Below, piece by piece: positions 10,600 to 20,922 of a DNA stretch of 63,403 nt. Every line of letters begins with the position of its first letter. Positions within the stretch are counted from its first letter, which is position 1. The position numbers and the translations under genes were made by a program. Below the pieces are notes generated by a model. The model was not told the origin of the DNA. It did no database searches and saw only the letters and a program-made list of their open reading frames with translations. Origin of the DNA: Phoronis australis (lineage: Eukaryota; Phoronida; Phoronidae); assembly GCA_002633005.1 (NCBI GenBank), contig NMRA01000861.1:53589-116991 (forward strand), given 5' to 3'.

Positions 10600-11850
10600 C
10601 CAATTTCAAAGTCAGGGGGTCATGACAAATGGATTTAACAAAGACAATATATAACCTTCAACCAGGGACATCATTGCCGAAGTCATTAGATCATCCCACA
10701 GAACAATAACGACAATTACAAAAGAATTTAAACAAGAGCAACGCGGAGCATTGAAATGCGCCCATGAATGCACTACAAATGGTGTGCTTTTAGGGTTGTT
10801 TATTTGTATCATCAAAATGGAAACTAGATGGTCCAAAAACATACAATCCATCCAAAAACAGGAACAAGCCATATTTCAAAAAAACCGGCAAGGAATTTCA
10901 GAGAAACAAAGGAAAACAGAATAAAATGAAATTGCCACTAGTGGGCACAGTGTCCACTGGATTCGCCTGAAAGTGGTCGTCGTCTGTTGTTATCTTCATA
11001 TAAATACACTTACTAAATTTAGTAAAGATCCTTCAGTGGGTTCAAGAGATACAACTATGGGCGCAAAACAAAACTACCACTAGGAGGCGCCACAGTAATC
11101 AGTCACCATCATCAAAGGTCGTCTTCACACTGAGAACATATATGCCAATTTTCAAATGATTTGGTTGATACAGGGATGGACACCAAAAACAAGATTTGAA
11201 CACAGCAAAAGTGGCCACAAGGTGGTGCAAAATACCTCGATTCCATCCAAAAACAGGCAGATAGCATCATCACACCAATAGATGCTTATATTTAAAACTT
11301 TATGAAAATCCGACTTTTGAAGATACAAAGGTAAATTTAAAAAAATAAAATTGCCACTAGGGGCACAGTGGTAGTCGGATCTGTCCAAAAGTTGTCATCG
11401 ACCGTTGTTAACATCATGTAAATTTACTTACTAAATTTTGTAAAGATTCTGCGAATGGTTTAGGAGATACAGCCATAGGCGCAAAAAAACAACTGCCAAT
11501 AGGAGGTTACACAGTTGTCAAAATCGTAGGAAAATCATCGTAAACCATCCTCTTCATAGTAAGCAAATATATGCCAATTTTCACAATCATCCTGTGAGCG
11601 GTTTGGTTGACAGAGAGGTGGATGCAAAAAAAAACAGACTCGAAAACGGTAAAAATGGCCACTAGGTGGCACAAACTATATCGAATCCATCCAAAAACGG
11701 GACGATAGTGTCATCTCACTAATGGGTGCCCTTTTACCACATTTTATGAAAATCCATTCAGGACTTTTGAAGATACAGAGGTAAATGTAAAAAAATTAAC
11801 TGCCACTAGGGGGCACACTGGTAGTCGGATCCGTCCGAAAGTTCGCTCAT
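10600..11850. repeat. tandem repeat of about 430 bp, three partial units, with CTCF-like motifs
   Basis: Blocks recur in order: CCATCCAAAAACAGG, then GCCACTAGGGGGCAC-like, then a block around TACTTACTAAATTT, then ATATATGCCAATTTTCA, at roughly 422-450 bp spacing (anchors at about 10931, 11352 and 11801). The right edge runs into a GGACGGACGGAG-rich end at about 11960. A part of the same family occurs inverted at 62256-62390. It lies in the NUBP2 intron between exons 10355 and 13016. Confidence 0.8.
11660..11816 (+). promoter_or_regulatory. two full CTCF-core-like matches in the tandem repeat
   Basis: CCACTAGGTGGCAC (11659-11672) and CCACTAGGGGGCAC (11803-11816) both fit the bilaterian CTCF core CCASYAGRKGGCRS at every position. 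Near matches with one or two changes lie at 10935, 11077, 11215 and 11354, all in the same orientation. This is a sequence match only; no binding is shown. Confidence 0.4.
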
Positions 11851-11969
11851 GCCGTCCCATTCATAAATGGAACATATGTGCCAAATTTCATGAACTTATG
11901 TCAAAGGGTTTTGGAGATAGAGCAGCGAACGCTGGACAACGGACGCCGCCCGGACGGACGGAGATGACC

Positions 11970-13010
11970 GCATAATGCGTCCATGTATAAATATGTGGGC
12001 GCATAAAAATGCTATGAATTCCAACTACTCTAAATCTCAATTCAAGCCAAGTTCCATTTGGCGACCTGGCAACTCCGTGAAATTCGTCAGAAGTCATGCG
12101 AAAGTAACATGCTCTACTCGCAGTATCTTACGTGTACCCTCGCAAATTCTCCTGTAAATGTGTGTAAAATCACTGTCTAACTCAAGTCCTCCCTTCCTCC
12201 CAACACCGAACCAACATGCGACACGGACGATTGCATACACTGGTGGTGCGGTGTATTTCACCGCCTTGTACTATTTTTGTTGGACAACTCCGACTTCTGT
12301 CTGTTTACTTCCAGTCGTAATTTAAGCGTGGGTTTGACATGTGCTGACTGCTTTGGGTGCAAATGCACTGATTTCAGAAAATAAACGAAAGCATTGTGAA
12401 TCAAAGGTAATGAATATAGGAAAGCCGTTAAAATGAACTTTGAAACGAACTAAGGGAGAATTAATGTCCGACTTTGATGATCACAGTGGCGACTTCCGAT
12501 TTTTACCAGGTCGCCAAACACAACCTCTGGTCACAACTAAAGCGCTGTTTTCCCATGATAGAATTATCTGGCAAAATGGGAAATGTTTGCAAGTAAATTC
12601 ATTATTATAAGGTAAAACTTCTCAGGTTTAGGCCAGTGAAAAATTTTTTATTTTGCTCCAGATTGTAGCTTGAACCACATTTCATGTTGGAAATAAATTC
12701 AAGAATTATGATAAATGACAAATAATCATTTTTGTGTTATACACTATGATGGAGACACACGGAATGTAGCACTGGCAGCAACTTTTTAAAATTTCATGAA
12801 CTGCAAAGTCAATTTTCAGACTGTTGATAGGCAATGCAGTCAATTTTCAGACAAAACTGAGACGATACAATACCCGATATTTGAGAAATATGATGAACAA
12901 CATGTCTACGTCCCAATGTTTAAAATCAGGAAAATTCAATTTCAGATTAATTTTCGGAAAATTCCAAGTTAAAAAGCCTGTTCAAAATGGGAGATTTTTT
13001 ACCACAGTAT
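11970..13010. other. NUBP2 intron sequence
   Basis: No gene or clear mobile element recognised. A 72-codon open frame near 12824 has no resemblance to anything. Confidence 0.35.
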
Positions 13011-13015
13011 GTTAC

Positions 13016-13137
13016 CTTCTTTCCTACATGTCTCAAGCCTAAAGCCAGCTGGGTAGAGACCGTGCTTTTACCAACGCCGCCTTTACCAGATAGTACTAGT
13101 ATTATGTGTTTCACCGACAACAAGTTGTTAATATCAC
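13016..13137 (-). CDS. NUBP2: NUBP2 exon with the P-loop ([10 protein letters not shown])
   Basis: The exon encodes [19 protein letters not shown] and [21 protein letters not shown]. The GKGGVGKST deviant Walker A motif is the hallmark of the MinD/Mrp/NUBP ATPases, and [16 protein letters not shown] is the NUBP2 form. Donor GTAAC follows 13016 and the acceptor is a C-A-A-G at 13141-13138. The exon enters in phase 1, so a short first exon carrying the start codon must lie further right; I could not find it. NUBP1's four N-terminal cysteines are not present here, consistent with NUBP2. Confidence 0.93.
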
Positions 13138-13511
13138 CTTGAACAACAAAAACAAAAGATAGAGCTTAAATACATTGACGATTATTTACACAGTTTTGGA
13201 TAAAATTATATGATTTCAAAATTGAAATTTTGCTTTTCCAATTTTACTTCATTGTTAGTATGAGGTGTTCAAGGTCATCTAATAATAATTTGAGCCTTAA
13301 AGAATTACAACAAAAAAACAAATGGAAGTGGTATTTTTCCTAAACTAAAAATTTGTTCCACGTGTCCCTGATAAAACATTTGTAGGTTAAGGTAGAATCC
13401 AACGAATTCTTAGAATAGTCGGATAGGTGGCTTCATCAATTAAAATTGATTTGAGAACCAGTTACTATCACTGCATAACAAAATTAGTTAACTTATGAAA
13501 ATATATATCTT

Positions 13512-14033
13512 ATGCTTTTAGGCTCCGTGGTAGCTTACTGCCATATTTATAAGCATGTTTCATCAACTGACTACAGCCAGGTCTTACATCTAGAATTCCA
13601 ATACGCCGAGCAGAAGCCGGGGGAATCTATTGAGAATTGGGCATGTAGGTTAAATAAGTTATTTTTAAAAGCCTTCCCAAACCCTTCGGAGCAAGAAAAA
13701 GAAGATCTTGTTTTCCGGTTCTCCCTTCGGTTACGAGACAAGGTAGTAGGTACGCAGGTGATGAATTCATCTCCTTCGTCCCTAGCTGAGGCAGAGTCCA
13801 AGGCTGCATGGTTTGCTATGACCAAGCGATTGATGGCCAATCAAAACTGTCGGTCTGTTTGGTTCGAGGGCTCACCATCGTGTCCAGACGATGCTTCGGT
13901 CAACCTGGTTTCACAGCAGAAAAAGCCTGCCTTAAAGTTTTCTCCACTAGCATCCTCTGACTCAAGCTCTGCGGTTGAGTCTAGGCTACATGCTTTGGAG
14001 TCTCAGATGGCTAAGGTCAACTCCGAAATATGA
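13512..14033 (+). CDS. retrotransposon Gag-like protein fragment
   Basis: This 173-residue frame reads as an LTR-element capsid region: FQYAEQKPGESIENWACRL, KLFLKAFPNPSEQEKED, a hydrophobic L-R-D-K-V helix, then SSLAEAESKAAWFAMTKRL. It ends in a serine-rich linker and a heptad-like HALESQMAKVNSEI. Just downstream (about 14170-14220) a degenerate knuckle reads CFRVQGLE where a C-x2-C-x4-H-x4-C is expected. The N-terminal part of gag is not seen. The start at 13512 is simply the first ATG and may not be real. The same frame later opens into a TatD-type nuclease. Confidence 0.7.
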   Translation: MLLGSVVAYCHIYKHVSSTDYSQVLHLEFQYAEQKPGESIENWACRLNKLFLKAFPNPSEQEKEDLVFRFSLRLRDKVVGTQVMNSSPSSLAEAESKAAWFAMTKRLMANQNCRSVWFEGSPSCPDDASVNLVSQQKKPALKFSPLASSDSSSAVESRLHALESQMAKVNSEI

Positions 14034-14321
14034 GGTCTTAAAGGAGACAACGGGAACTTAAAAGTATGTCCCAGACTATGAGTTCAAATTTTAGGGGCAT
14101 TACCTCAGATTTGTCGAGGGTATTAAAGGTACTGGATTCTAATCCCAGGCCATCTAAATCCCCTCCAGTAGTATGTTTTAGAGTGCAGGGCTTGGAATGA
14201 CCAATGACAAAAAACGCGGAAACTTTTACGGCCCAAATCATGCCCGATAACTAGCCTTGAAATGATCAATGTGAACCTTTCCTCGACAAAAATCGGGAGG
14301 ACTAAAAAAAAAAAGTTACCA

Positions 14322-15137
14322 CCATCAGTAGCAGTCCTCGATTTGGCTATAGATACCCATTTCCATTTGGATCGCTTGTCAGCATCCTGGGCTCAGCCAC
14401 ATCTCTCTAAGACTAGGATGCTGACGATAGACCAAATGCTCACCGCCCAGCTGCCACGGGCTTCTCAGAAGCCTGTACAGTTGGTCGGTGGGATTGAAGT
14501 TTTCTGCGATGTGGAAAACTGGAAGTAGGTCGAGGCTTCGCGTTTTCCACATGGCTGGAAAGCTGTGATGGGTATCCACCCCAAACAGGTTGGAACAACG
14601 AATCCCGGTGTTCTAGAGCGTCTCCCCCAGCTACAAAAGGAGGCCTTTGTAGGTGAGGTCGGTCTCGATGCCCGGGATGATTTGTCCACCCCAAAAGAAG
14701 CTTTGGAGGAGATGGTGCGGATCTTTCCGGAGGTCCGGGCCAGTTCCTTCAACCTTCACGGTTCTCCCGGCAATCCACGCTTCCAGGAGGGCCAGGACTT
14801 TGACCTCCTGAAGCACCACTGTGGTGCAGACTTGGATTTGCATCTCCATTGTTTTGTAGGTGCGCCTGAGGATGTACTTCGGTGGTTGGGGGACTTCAGA
14901 AACTGCCATTTCGATTTTGGCGGACATGTAAAGCGGTTTCTAAACTTCCAATAATAAGAGGTTCTGCTGAATCAACTTCTAGAGTCCGATTCACCGCCTC
15001 GCCATTGGGCAAGCCCCAATGGTGCCCCAATACCTGGGCGAAGTGGCTATGGAGGTAGCGCAGCATTCTCGTCGTTCGCTGCGCAACATCCACCAGGAAC
15101 GCCAGGCGGCTTTACCAACGCTAACAAATTGTTACAG
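14322..15137 (+). pseudogene. TatD-type metal-dependent nuclease, broken, next to gag
   Basis: The pieces 14262-14528 and 14565-14954 are in the same frame. They show the TatD signatures in order: DTHFHLDRL (metal-binding HxH), VQLVGGIEVFCD, VMGIHPKQVG, AFVGEVGLD, SFNLHG, and LHLHCFVGAPEDVLRWL. After 14954, in changed frames, LLESDSPPRH and then YLGEVAMEVAQ supply the expected C-terminal blocks, ending about 15137. The stop at 14526-14528 and later frameshifts make this a pseudogene. TatD enzymes are DNases/3'-5' exonucleases of the amidohydrolase fold. Here it follows a retroelement gag in frame, as if part of its polyprotein or a captured cargo gene. Confidence 0.8.
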
Positions 15138-15139
15138 GG

Positions 15140-15600
15140 GGGTATAGCATCCTGGTGTGCCTGGCTCATAACTTACTAAAGTAGGGGGTGGGCGGTTAAC
15201 TGAGCATGGGCGTTAACCCGAACGATTACGGTATGCCCAACGTTTTCTCCTAGTCGTTTGGGTAATTGCCCGTTATTGTAAATTCTGAGGCTGATTACGG
15301 TCTCTGGGTTTGTGCCCTACCCTTGGTCCTAGGAGAATTGTGGTGTCCTTTTAAGTAGTTATAAGTAATTAAATAGCAAATTGGCCTATTATTTTTATGT
15401 AGTAGTGTTTATTCGTTAAACCTATACATTTGCCATAAGTTATGTTTCCATACTATATGTAGTCTATTTATATTATCCAAGACTATACTTCCTATAGTAT
15501 TATGTTTTGGTTGGTGCTACGTAGTTTATTTTTGTTAAGTTTATGTTGTTTAAGTTGTTTTCCATATAGTCTATGTATGTTAAGAAAGACTATATCATTT
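15140..15600. other. AT-rich DNA, possibly 3' part of the gag/TatD element
   Basis: No open frames. Repeated TATGTAGT/CTATGTA words suggest old repeat sequence, but no terminus could be fixed. Confidence 0.3.
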
Positions 15601-15604
15601 TTTA

Positions 15605-15765
15605 TACAATATTAGCCTCGAATGGCAGATACAGCCATGTAATAACCCACAAAGTTATCTCACTCGCGAGATAACATTTTGGCGGGAAACCGAGGCCGGA
15701 TTCGAACCCGGGCCTCAAGAGTTGCGAGTCGCCGACTTTACCACTATACCACTCAGCGGCTGACA
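15605..15765 (-). repeat. tRNA-derived SINE
   Basis: The minus strand begins with a tRNA-like head. Box A TGGTATAGTGG lies at 15751-15741 and a perfect box B GGTTCGAATCC at 15708-15698, the normal spacing for an RNA polymerase III promoter. The 3' part (through TTATCTCGCGAGTGAGATAA, itself a hairpin) is not tRNA-like. The head does not fold into a convincing functional tRNA with a clean acceptor stem, so a SINE is more likely than a gene. Confidence 0.75.
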
Positions 15766-15769
15766 TCAT

Positions 15770-17950
15770 CGAACGTGAAAATGGAATACTTAAATGAGCA
15801 CGCGCAACAATCGCATGTTTAGCAAAGGGCATTGCACTGACATTTATACACTATGAAAAATGAGACACATAATTTCCATAAAAACAATATAATTTTAATT
15901 CCGCGAAATTTTTCTCTCGTGTTCTCTCACTTGTAAATCACCGATCTCCAATTTGAATGCGGGTATCGTGTCGTCGGGATCCTTTGACTTGAGCATTACA
16001 TTCAGTTACTAGTGGTTACCTACTTTAGCAGACGATATTTTCCGGGTCGAAGCTTAGCATGATGAAATGTGTAGTGAGCTATAATAGTTGCTAAACCTTA
16101 ATTTATAGATTCACTTTATTTCTATTTTGTTTCATTTTTCAATTGGTTTTGAGTAAAATCATTATTTGACAAAAAATAGCTAGACTTTTTCTTAAAAGGT
16201 CACGACCTCCGACCCCGGGCCTCTGACATAGAAAGTAGTTACAAAGCCGAGGCTAATCAAGAAAAGTAAATCGATTCATTGCAATGTTTCTCGTCCAGTA
16301 TGTGGTATAAATAGATTATTACGTTATCAGTCCTTATCCTCCGTTATCTACAGCCCAAGTGGATTTTGGAGAATTATCGCCCTCGGGGCGTTCGCCATGT
16401 AATAATCTATTATATCACTACTAAAGTATTATAATACTCATTTTATTGGCCAGTATGCTTTTCATCGTTCAGTTCCTTCTTAGCTTTTAAAAAACGAATG
16501 TATGTATATTCTCACCAGGTCATCACCAACAATCAGAGTGTTGTCATATCATAGTCCAGAATTTCCATGCCCCCCTGGTACTTATATTAGTGAGGCATAT
16601 TTTTGTTTTTATTTCTTTTTTATTCGTGTCCGACTCCTCCGTTGGATATATGCTATGACTGCATGTGTCTCTTTAGTTTTCATGTTTTTTTTAGTAGGGG
16701 GGAGAATAGTTATATTTAAATTTATTCAGAATAGTCATGATCAGAAATTGGTACTTTACTAGGGTCACTCCACATCATTTTAGTTATAGGATTTAAAGTC
16801 ATATGACCCATTTTTAGACGTTTTAAAAACATCGTGAATCTGCATAAAAACCATTGAAACGTACTCTCTGACACTTAATTAGAACTTTTCGTAAGTATGC
16901 GGTCGATCTGCTGCCTGCACATATTTTTTCTTTTATTTTTTATTTTCTTGAAATCTGCGTGATCAAAACAAACAAATGTTGCCCATAATGCTGTGCAGTT
17001 TGACCTTTCGGCAACTTCCGAGACAAATCGTCAGCTGTTTCCGGTACTGCTTCGAAGAACAGAAGTTCACCTTAACCAGGTAATTTATTCGTTTCTTAAA
17101 CATTTTGATGACGATATTGCTCCCTGTATGAGCAGAACAGTCTATTACTCTTAGAATTAGATGAAACCATTACCAGTGGGAAAATTACGTACTGAATTCG
17201 ATAGTAATCATTGGGCTCTAGTCGAATCTGCAGTGGTATCCTAGCCAGCCAGCTAGTGGTATCAAAATACAGCCAGATGCCACTGTGTGTTTTTCTTCAA
17301 TAGACCCCGAAATTCACACAGCCAGGGTAGTATCTTTAGTATACAGATTTGTACCAAGGCTAGCCGTAGCCCTAGGCCTATCAATGCTGTGACTGAAAAA
17401 GAGTGTAATGTTATTGTGGTTGGATAGACCCTGTTTGTCACTCGATGGTCGTGAGTTGAATTCTATCTCCTGGCAGTTTTCAGACTTTGGACTTGAATTG
17501 CAAAATTATTCATGGTTCTTCATTCACCAGGGACTATATACTCTACTTGTATATTGTACTAGCAGGGGCACATTGGCGGATTTAAGGGGGGGGGGGCAAG
17601 GGGGCAAACTTGGGAAGTGCTGGTAGGCTGAAGGTTGTTGCGAGAAAAGTGAGATCATACAAAACCATGGTTGGGAATGGGATGCAACAAATTTGATGCC
17701 TGTTCTTCGTTGAAGAAATCTGGTTCTCAAATTACAGGACACTGGGAGTGGTCACATCATTACAGGACAATATACTATGAATGGGACCTCCTCAAAGGCA
17801 AAAGGGTATAAGCCAAAGGCAGATCAATAGGAGCATTAATAAAGGTCGAGCAGGTTATATCTTGTACTATCAGTGATATGGTCTCCATTGGGTAAATAAA
17901 GGGCTAGGGACAGGGTAATTTGAGTGTGTGACTAGGCCCTTGCAGACTCA
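15770..17950. other. intergenic DNA, no gene supported
   Basis: A short inverted repeat (ATAGATTATTACG at about 16311 and its complement at about 16408, 105 bp span) looks like a tiny MITE. A G-run lies at 17587-17597. Open frames near 16502 and 17408 have no family resemblance. Confidence 0.35.
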
Positions 17951-17980
17951 CTTTATCAAGAACACAATCCATCAGTTTAC

Positions 17981-18208
17981 ATGGCAGAGGGCCTAAAGAG
18001 TGCTTCGAAAAATCATCTATCTTCCTTGAATGTCAGCTGTTACAGAGTTCTAGCATCAGCTTCCGGACGACCATTCACACAAACCAGAACCTATCGTGAC
18101 CACTACAGATCCTCCACCTGTCCTGAGCTCTTCCGAGCCCTCCCCTGCTGCAGAACCACTCGGGAACGTCGCAAGCCCGCCTGGCAGGATGATTTCGTTA
18201 CTTCATAA
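17981..18208 (+). pseudogene. C-terminal end of an LTR-element polyprotein
   Basis: Read across one frame change, the segment gives a proline/serine-rich linker ending ERRKPAWQDDFVTS and a stop. Basic-RRKPxWxxDFV ends of this type close many LTR-element polyproteins. About 20 bp downstream is a purine tract (TTAGGGGGAGG) and then LTR-like sequence, the expected order for a 3' end. It may be the end of a tandem upstream element sharing the LTR with the Copia element to the right. Confidence 0.5.
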
Positions 18209-18236
18209 TACATTACTCCCTCCATAACTTAGGGGG

Positions 18237-18622
18237 AGGTAGAGAATTATATGATAGTTCACACTATAACCACTAGGTGTCTCTGTAGCTAGCTTCCCAC
18301 CATATTGTCTGTTAGAGTATGATCTCATATCCGAGTGAGTGCATGTGTAGTAGTTCAGAGAATTAAATGTTACGTAATACACCCCCAATATGAGGAATTG
18401 TAGTAAACATGTTTGTTCAGTATATCCTGTTATGATTCATGTATGTCACTATATAAGTATATGATCGCATGGATTGTAACAAAATGTAGTATCAGTAGAA
18501 GAGTATGTAATAAAACTATTATCCTCCTTCAGACTAGTATTATCCTTGGACTGCGTTCTCGCACTGCGTCGCGCATTCAACGTTTCTAACCGAACAGAAT
18601 GCCTTCCACTGCTAGCACATCA
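18237..18622 (+). repeat. LTR-like sequence of the Copia element (start uncertain)
   Basis: The right border is well placed: it ends ATCAACA directly before the primer-binding site. The left border is placed after the purine tract, where GGTAGAGAATT may be an eroded TGTTGAGAATT matching the TCAACA end. A later start at TGTTACGTAATAC (about 18369) is also possible. A TATATAAG box (about 18455) and AATAAAA (about 18511) fit an LTR. Confidence 0.5.
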
Positions 18623-19468
18623 ACAGGTTATGGGCCCAGCACGGCCAGCAGTTCCAGCATTAGCGTGAGTAAAAGTTCAGGAAGACTGAGTCGGCTGTGT
18701 TTTGATGGAGATGAAAGAAGGTATGAACTGTGGGAAATTAAGTTTCTCGGACATTTGAAATCGGTAGATCTGCAAGCGACAATTGAATCCGACGCGGAAA
18801 CCGTCGATGATGAGAAGAATGAAGAAGCATTCTGTGAACTAGTTCAATACTTGGACGACAAAAGGTTGAACTTAATAATTCGAGATGTGAAAAGTGACGG
18901 CTGTGAGGCACTCAAGGTTTTACGAGAACATTATACGGGGTGCAGTAAACCAAGAATAATTGGGCTATACAGCAAACTGACGGCACTAAAAATGCAAGCA
19001 AATGAGTCTGTGACAGACTATCTGATCAGGGCAGAATGTGCCGCAACTTACCTGCGAACAGCGGAAGAGGTTATAAGCGATAGCCTGTTGATCGCAATGG
19101 CCATGAAGGGATTACCAGAAAAATTCGGACCCTTCATCGTTAATGTGTCTCAGAACACAGATAAAATAGCGTTTGGAGACTTCAAAGTGAAGTTAAAGTC
19201 TTTTGAAGAAAATGAAAATGCGAGACAACACAGAAGACTCCGTAATGAGGTCGGTGACCTACCGACGGAAGAAACCAGTGGGCACAAGGCACAAGATTGC
19301 AGAACTCGAACAAGATGGTGCAGACTGTGTAAAAACAGCTCCCACAACTTCGAGGATTGCCGAAGAAGGAAAGGCACAAGTAAAGCCCACAAAGCAGCTG
19401 AGGAGCAAGACCAGCAGGGAAGTAGATTTAATGATTTCAGTTTTAAGGTTAGCGATGATCGATGTTAG
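18599..19468 (+). CDS. Copia Gag (UBN2-type) with zinc knuckle
   Basis: The 289-residue Gag has the Ty1/Copia pattern: LCFDGDERRYELWEIKFLGHL near the start, CEALKVLREHYTG, LYSKLTALKMQANESVTDYL, and MKGLPEKF. Near the end is one CCHC knuckle, CRLCKNSSHNFEDC. The only in-frame ATG upstream of these motifs, 18599, lies about 24 bp inside the LTR, before the primer site, so Gag translation would begin in the LTR. Codons and motifs are intact over the whole frame. It packages element RNA into virus-like particles. Confidence 0.85.
   Translation: MPSTASTSTGYGPSTASSSSISVSKSSGRLSRLCFDGDERRYELWEIKFLGHLKSVDLQATIESDAETVDDEKNEEAFCELVQYLDDKRLNLIIRDVKSDGCEALKVLREHYTGCSKPRIIGLYSKLTALKMQANESVTDYLIRAECAATYLRTAEEVISDSLLIAMAMKGLPEKFGPFIVNVSQNTDKIAFGDFKVKLKSFEENENARQHRRLRNEVGDLPTEETSGHKAQDCRTRTRWCRLCKNSSHNFEDCRRRKGTSKAHKAAEEQDQQGSRFNDFSFKVSDDRC
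18623..18641 (+). other. Copia-type primer-binding site (half tRNA-iMet)
   Basis: GGTTATGGGCCCAGCAC is the exact complement of the anticodon arm of eukaryotic initiator tRNA-Met (GUGCUGGGCCCAUAACC). Drosophila copia primes from the same internal tRNA-iMet site. It lies just inside the LTR end. Confidence 0.75.
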
Positions 19469-20010
19469 TAAACAAGCTGTTAGTTGATACTGGGGCAACA
19501 TCCCATATTGTTACAGACAGGTCCAAGTTTAAATGTTTTGATGAGAACTTTTCACTGCATAGAATTGGCAGATGGGACTAGGACAACTGGTATAGCACAG
19601 GCACGTGGTGATGTTGACATTAGGATAATAGACGGTAAGGGCAGTGTCATCTGTTCCACATTGACAAATGTTTTATACATACCAAGCTATCCACAGGAAT
19701 TATTCTCTGTCCAGGCTGCTGTTGCTAATGGAGCTTCAGTGATTTTTGAATCAGAAAATGCAAAATTAATTGCTCGTGATGGGACAGAATTTGAAATTGA
19801 AAAAGGTGGAAAATTTTATTATTTGGATTATTTGGATGTATTAGTTTCTGACACAGCAAAAAAGTCAGAGAGCATGACCTGTGTACATGGCACAAAATTT
19901 TTGGCCATTGTAACAATGATGACGTATTGAGATTAGAAACAGTTGTTAGAGGTATGAAAATTACTGACAAGGCTAAGGTGGATTGTGACGTTTGTACTCA
20001 GGGGAAAATG
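19469..20010 (+). pseudogene. Copia protease and integrase N-terminus, frameshifted and truncated
   Basis: In one frame LLVDTGATSHIVTDRSKF is the aspartic protease active site. After a frame change near 19565 it continues as IELADGTRTTGIAQARGDV and NVLYIPSYPQELFSV. After another change the integrase zinc-binding end reads WHKIFGHCNNDDVLRLE and CDVCTQGKMS (HHCC). Similarity stops at about 20010, where a TTAA-type transposon fragment begins. No integrase core, RT or RNase H follows, so this Copia copy lacks most of pol. Confidence 0.8.
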
Positions 20011-20535
20011 TCCTCAGTAGCCGCCTCGTTTCTCTCATCAGCTGCCTGTGCCAATGCGTACTCTACCTCGTTATACTCGGGCTCAAACATGTACCCACCC
20101 ACTGAATGTCCGTGAAAAAATTCCTCGTCACCACTGCTGTGAACAAGGTCTCCGTCACTCACACTACTGTCACTGTGATACGGTTCACCGACTCCAGCCA
20201 TTTTCAGCTTACAACACACTAAACAATCCCTAAATCCAATGCAGTTGAGTTCTCTACTAACCTATCTTGCCGCAGAATACTCGCCGATGGAAAGTGGTGG
20301 CGACAATTGTTGAAAAACAGCACAAAACTAAAGCAGAATAGAACAGATTCGCACGGTAAAGTCAACGCAAAACCAAGTGGTGGGAAACGCTTGCCTCCTA
20401 AAACGTCACTTCCGGAGTAGCGGACAAGTAATTTATAAAATTACGAAAAGCTGTAATTACGTGGAAAATATGTCTAGGATAACCAACCAACCTTATTTTA
20501 GCTCAAAGTGACATGGAAAAAGGTTGCCTTCGCCT
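20011..20535 (-). mobile_element. TTAA-type transposon fragment, family 2 (P2X7-like end)
   Basis: The right end reads GGTTGCCTTCGCCT then TTAA (20536-20539). Its terminal 150 bp matches, inverted, the left end of the element at 45803-47114. The left part is lost where it meets Copia sequence at about 20010, with no TTAA there, so it is truncated. Confidence 0.75.
20013..20201 (-). pseudogene. P2X7-like protein N-terminus in TTAA family 2
   Basis: From a well-placed ATG (AAAATGGCTGG) at 20201 on the minus strand, the frame encodes an acidic start (SDSSVSDGDLVHSSGDEEFF), then GYMFEPEYNEVEYALAQAADE. This matches the N-terminal FEPEY motif of transposon-borne P2X7-like proteins and the exons in the Kolobok-like elements. 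It is cut by the junction with Copia. Confidence 0.6.
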
Positions 20536-20751
20536 TTAAAGACTAGCTATGGATTATTGGCAGGTTCATGATAAGGTCCGGTTATAGTCAAACTAAACAA
20601 TAAAACACATTCCTTATTTTAGTTTTGTTTATTTTTTATCTGAAATTTAAGTATAAATACCAAAATAGCCATAACAATGGATTGCCTACAGTGCATTCTA
20701 TAAGGTATGTATAAATATATCTTTCAGTAAGACATGGAAAAATGTCCTGAG

Positions 20752-20922
20752 CAGTTTGTCCCGTCAGCACGCCATATTTTTGGTCACATCACGTGACCTA
20801 ATGAATATCAATCCAAAAAGATTTCTGCCCCCGTCCCTGTCTAGGGCAGAAATCTTTTCGGACTTACAGTCATTTGATCACGTGATGTGACCAAAAAGAT
20901 GGCGTGCTGACGAGACAAACTG
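20752..20922. mobile_element. palindromic MITE
   Basis: Arms of about 45 bp (CAGTTTGTCCCGTCAGCACG and inverse) surround a second, inner hairpin (GATTTCTGCCC and GGGCAGAAATC). CACGTGA sits at the inner end of each outer arm. No clear target duplication is visible. Total length is 171 bp. Confidence 0.8.

Noticed and set aside
15698-15765. Functional tRNA gene
   Set aside because: Boxes A and B are good but the acceptor stem and flanks do not fit. A SINE head explains it better.
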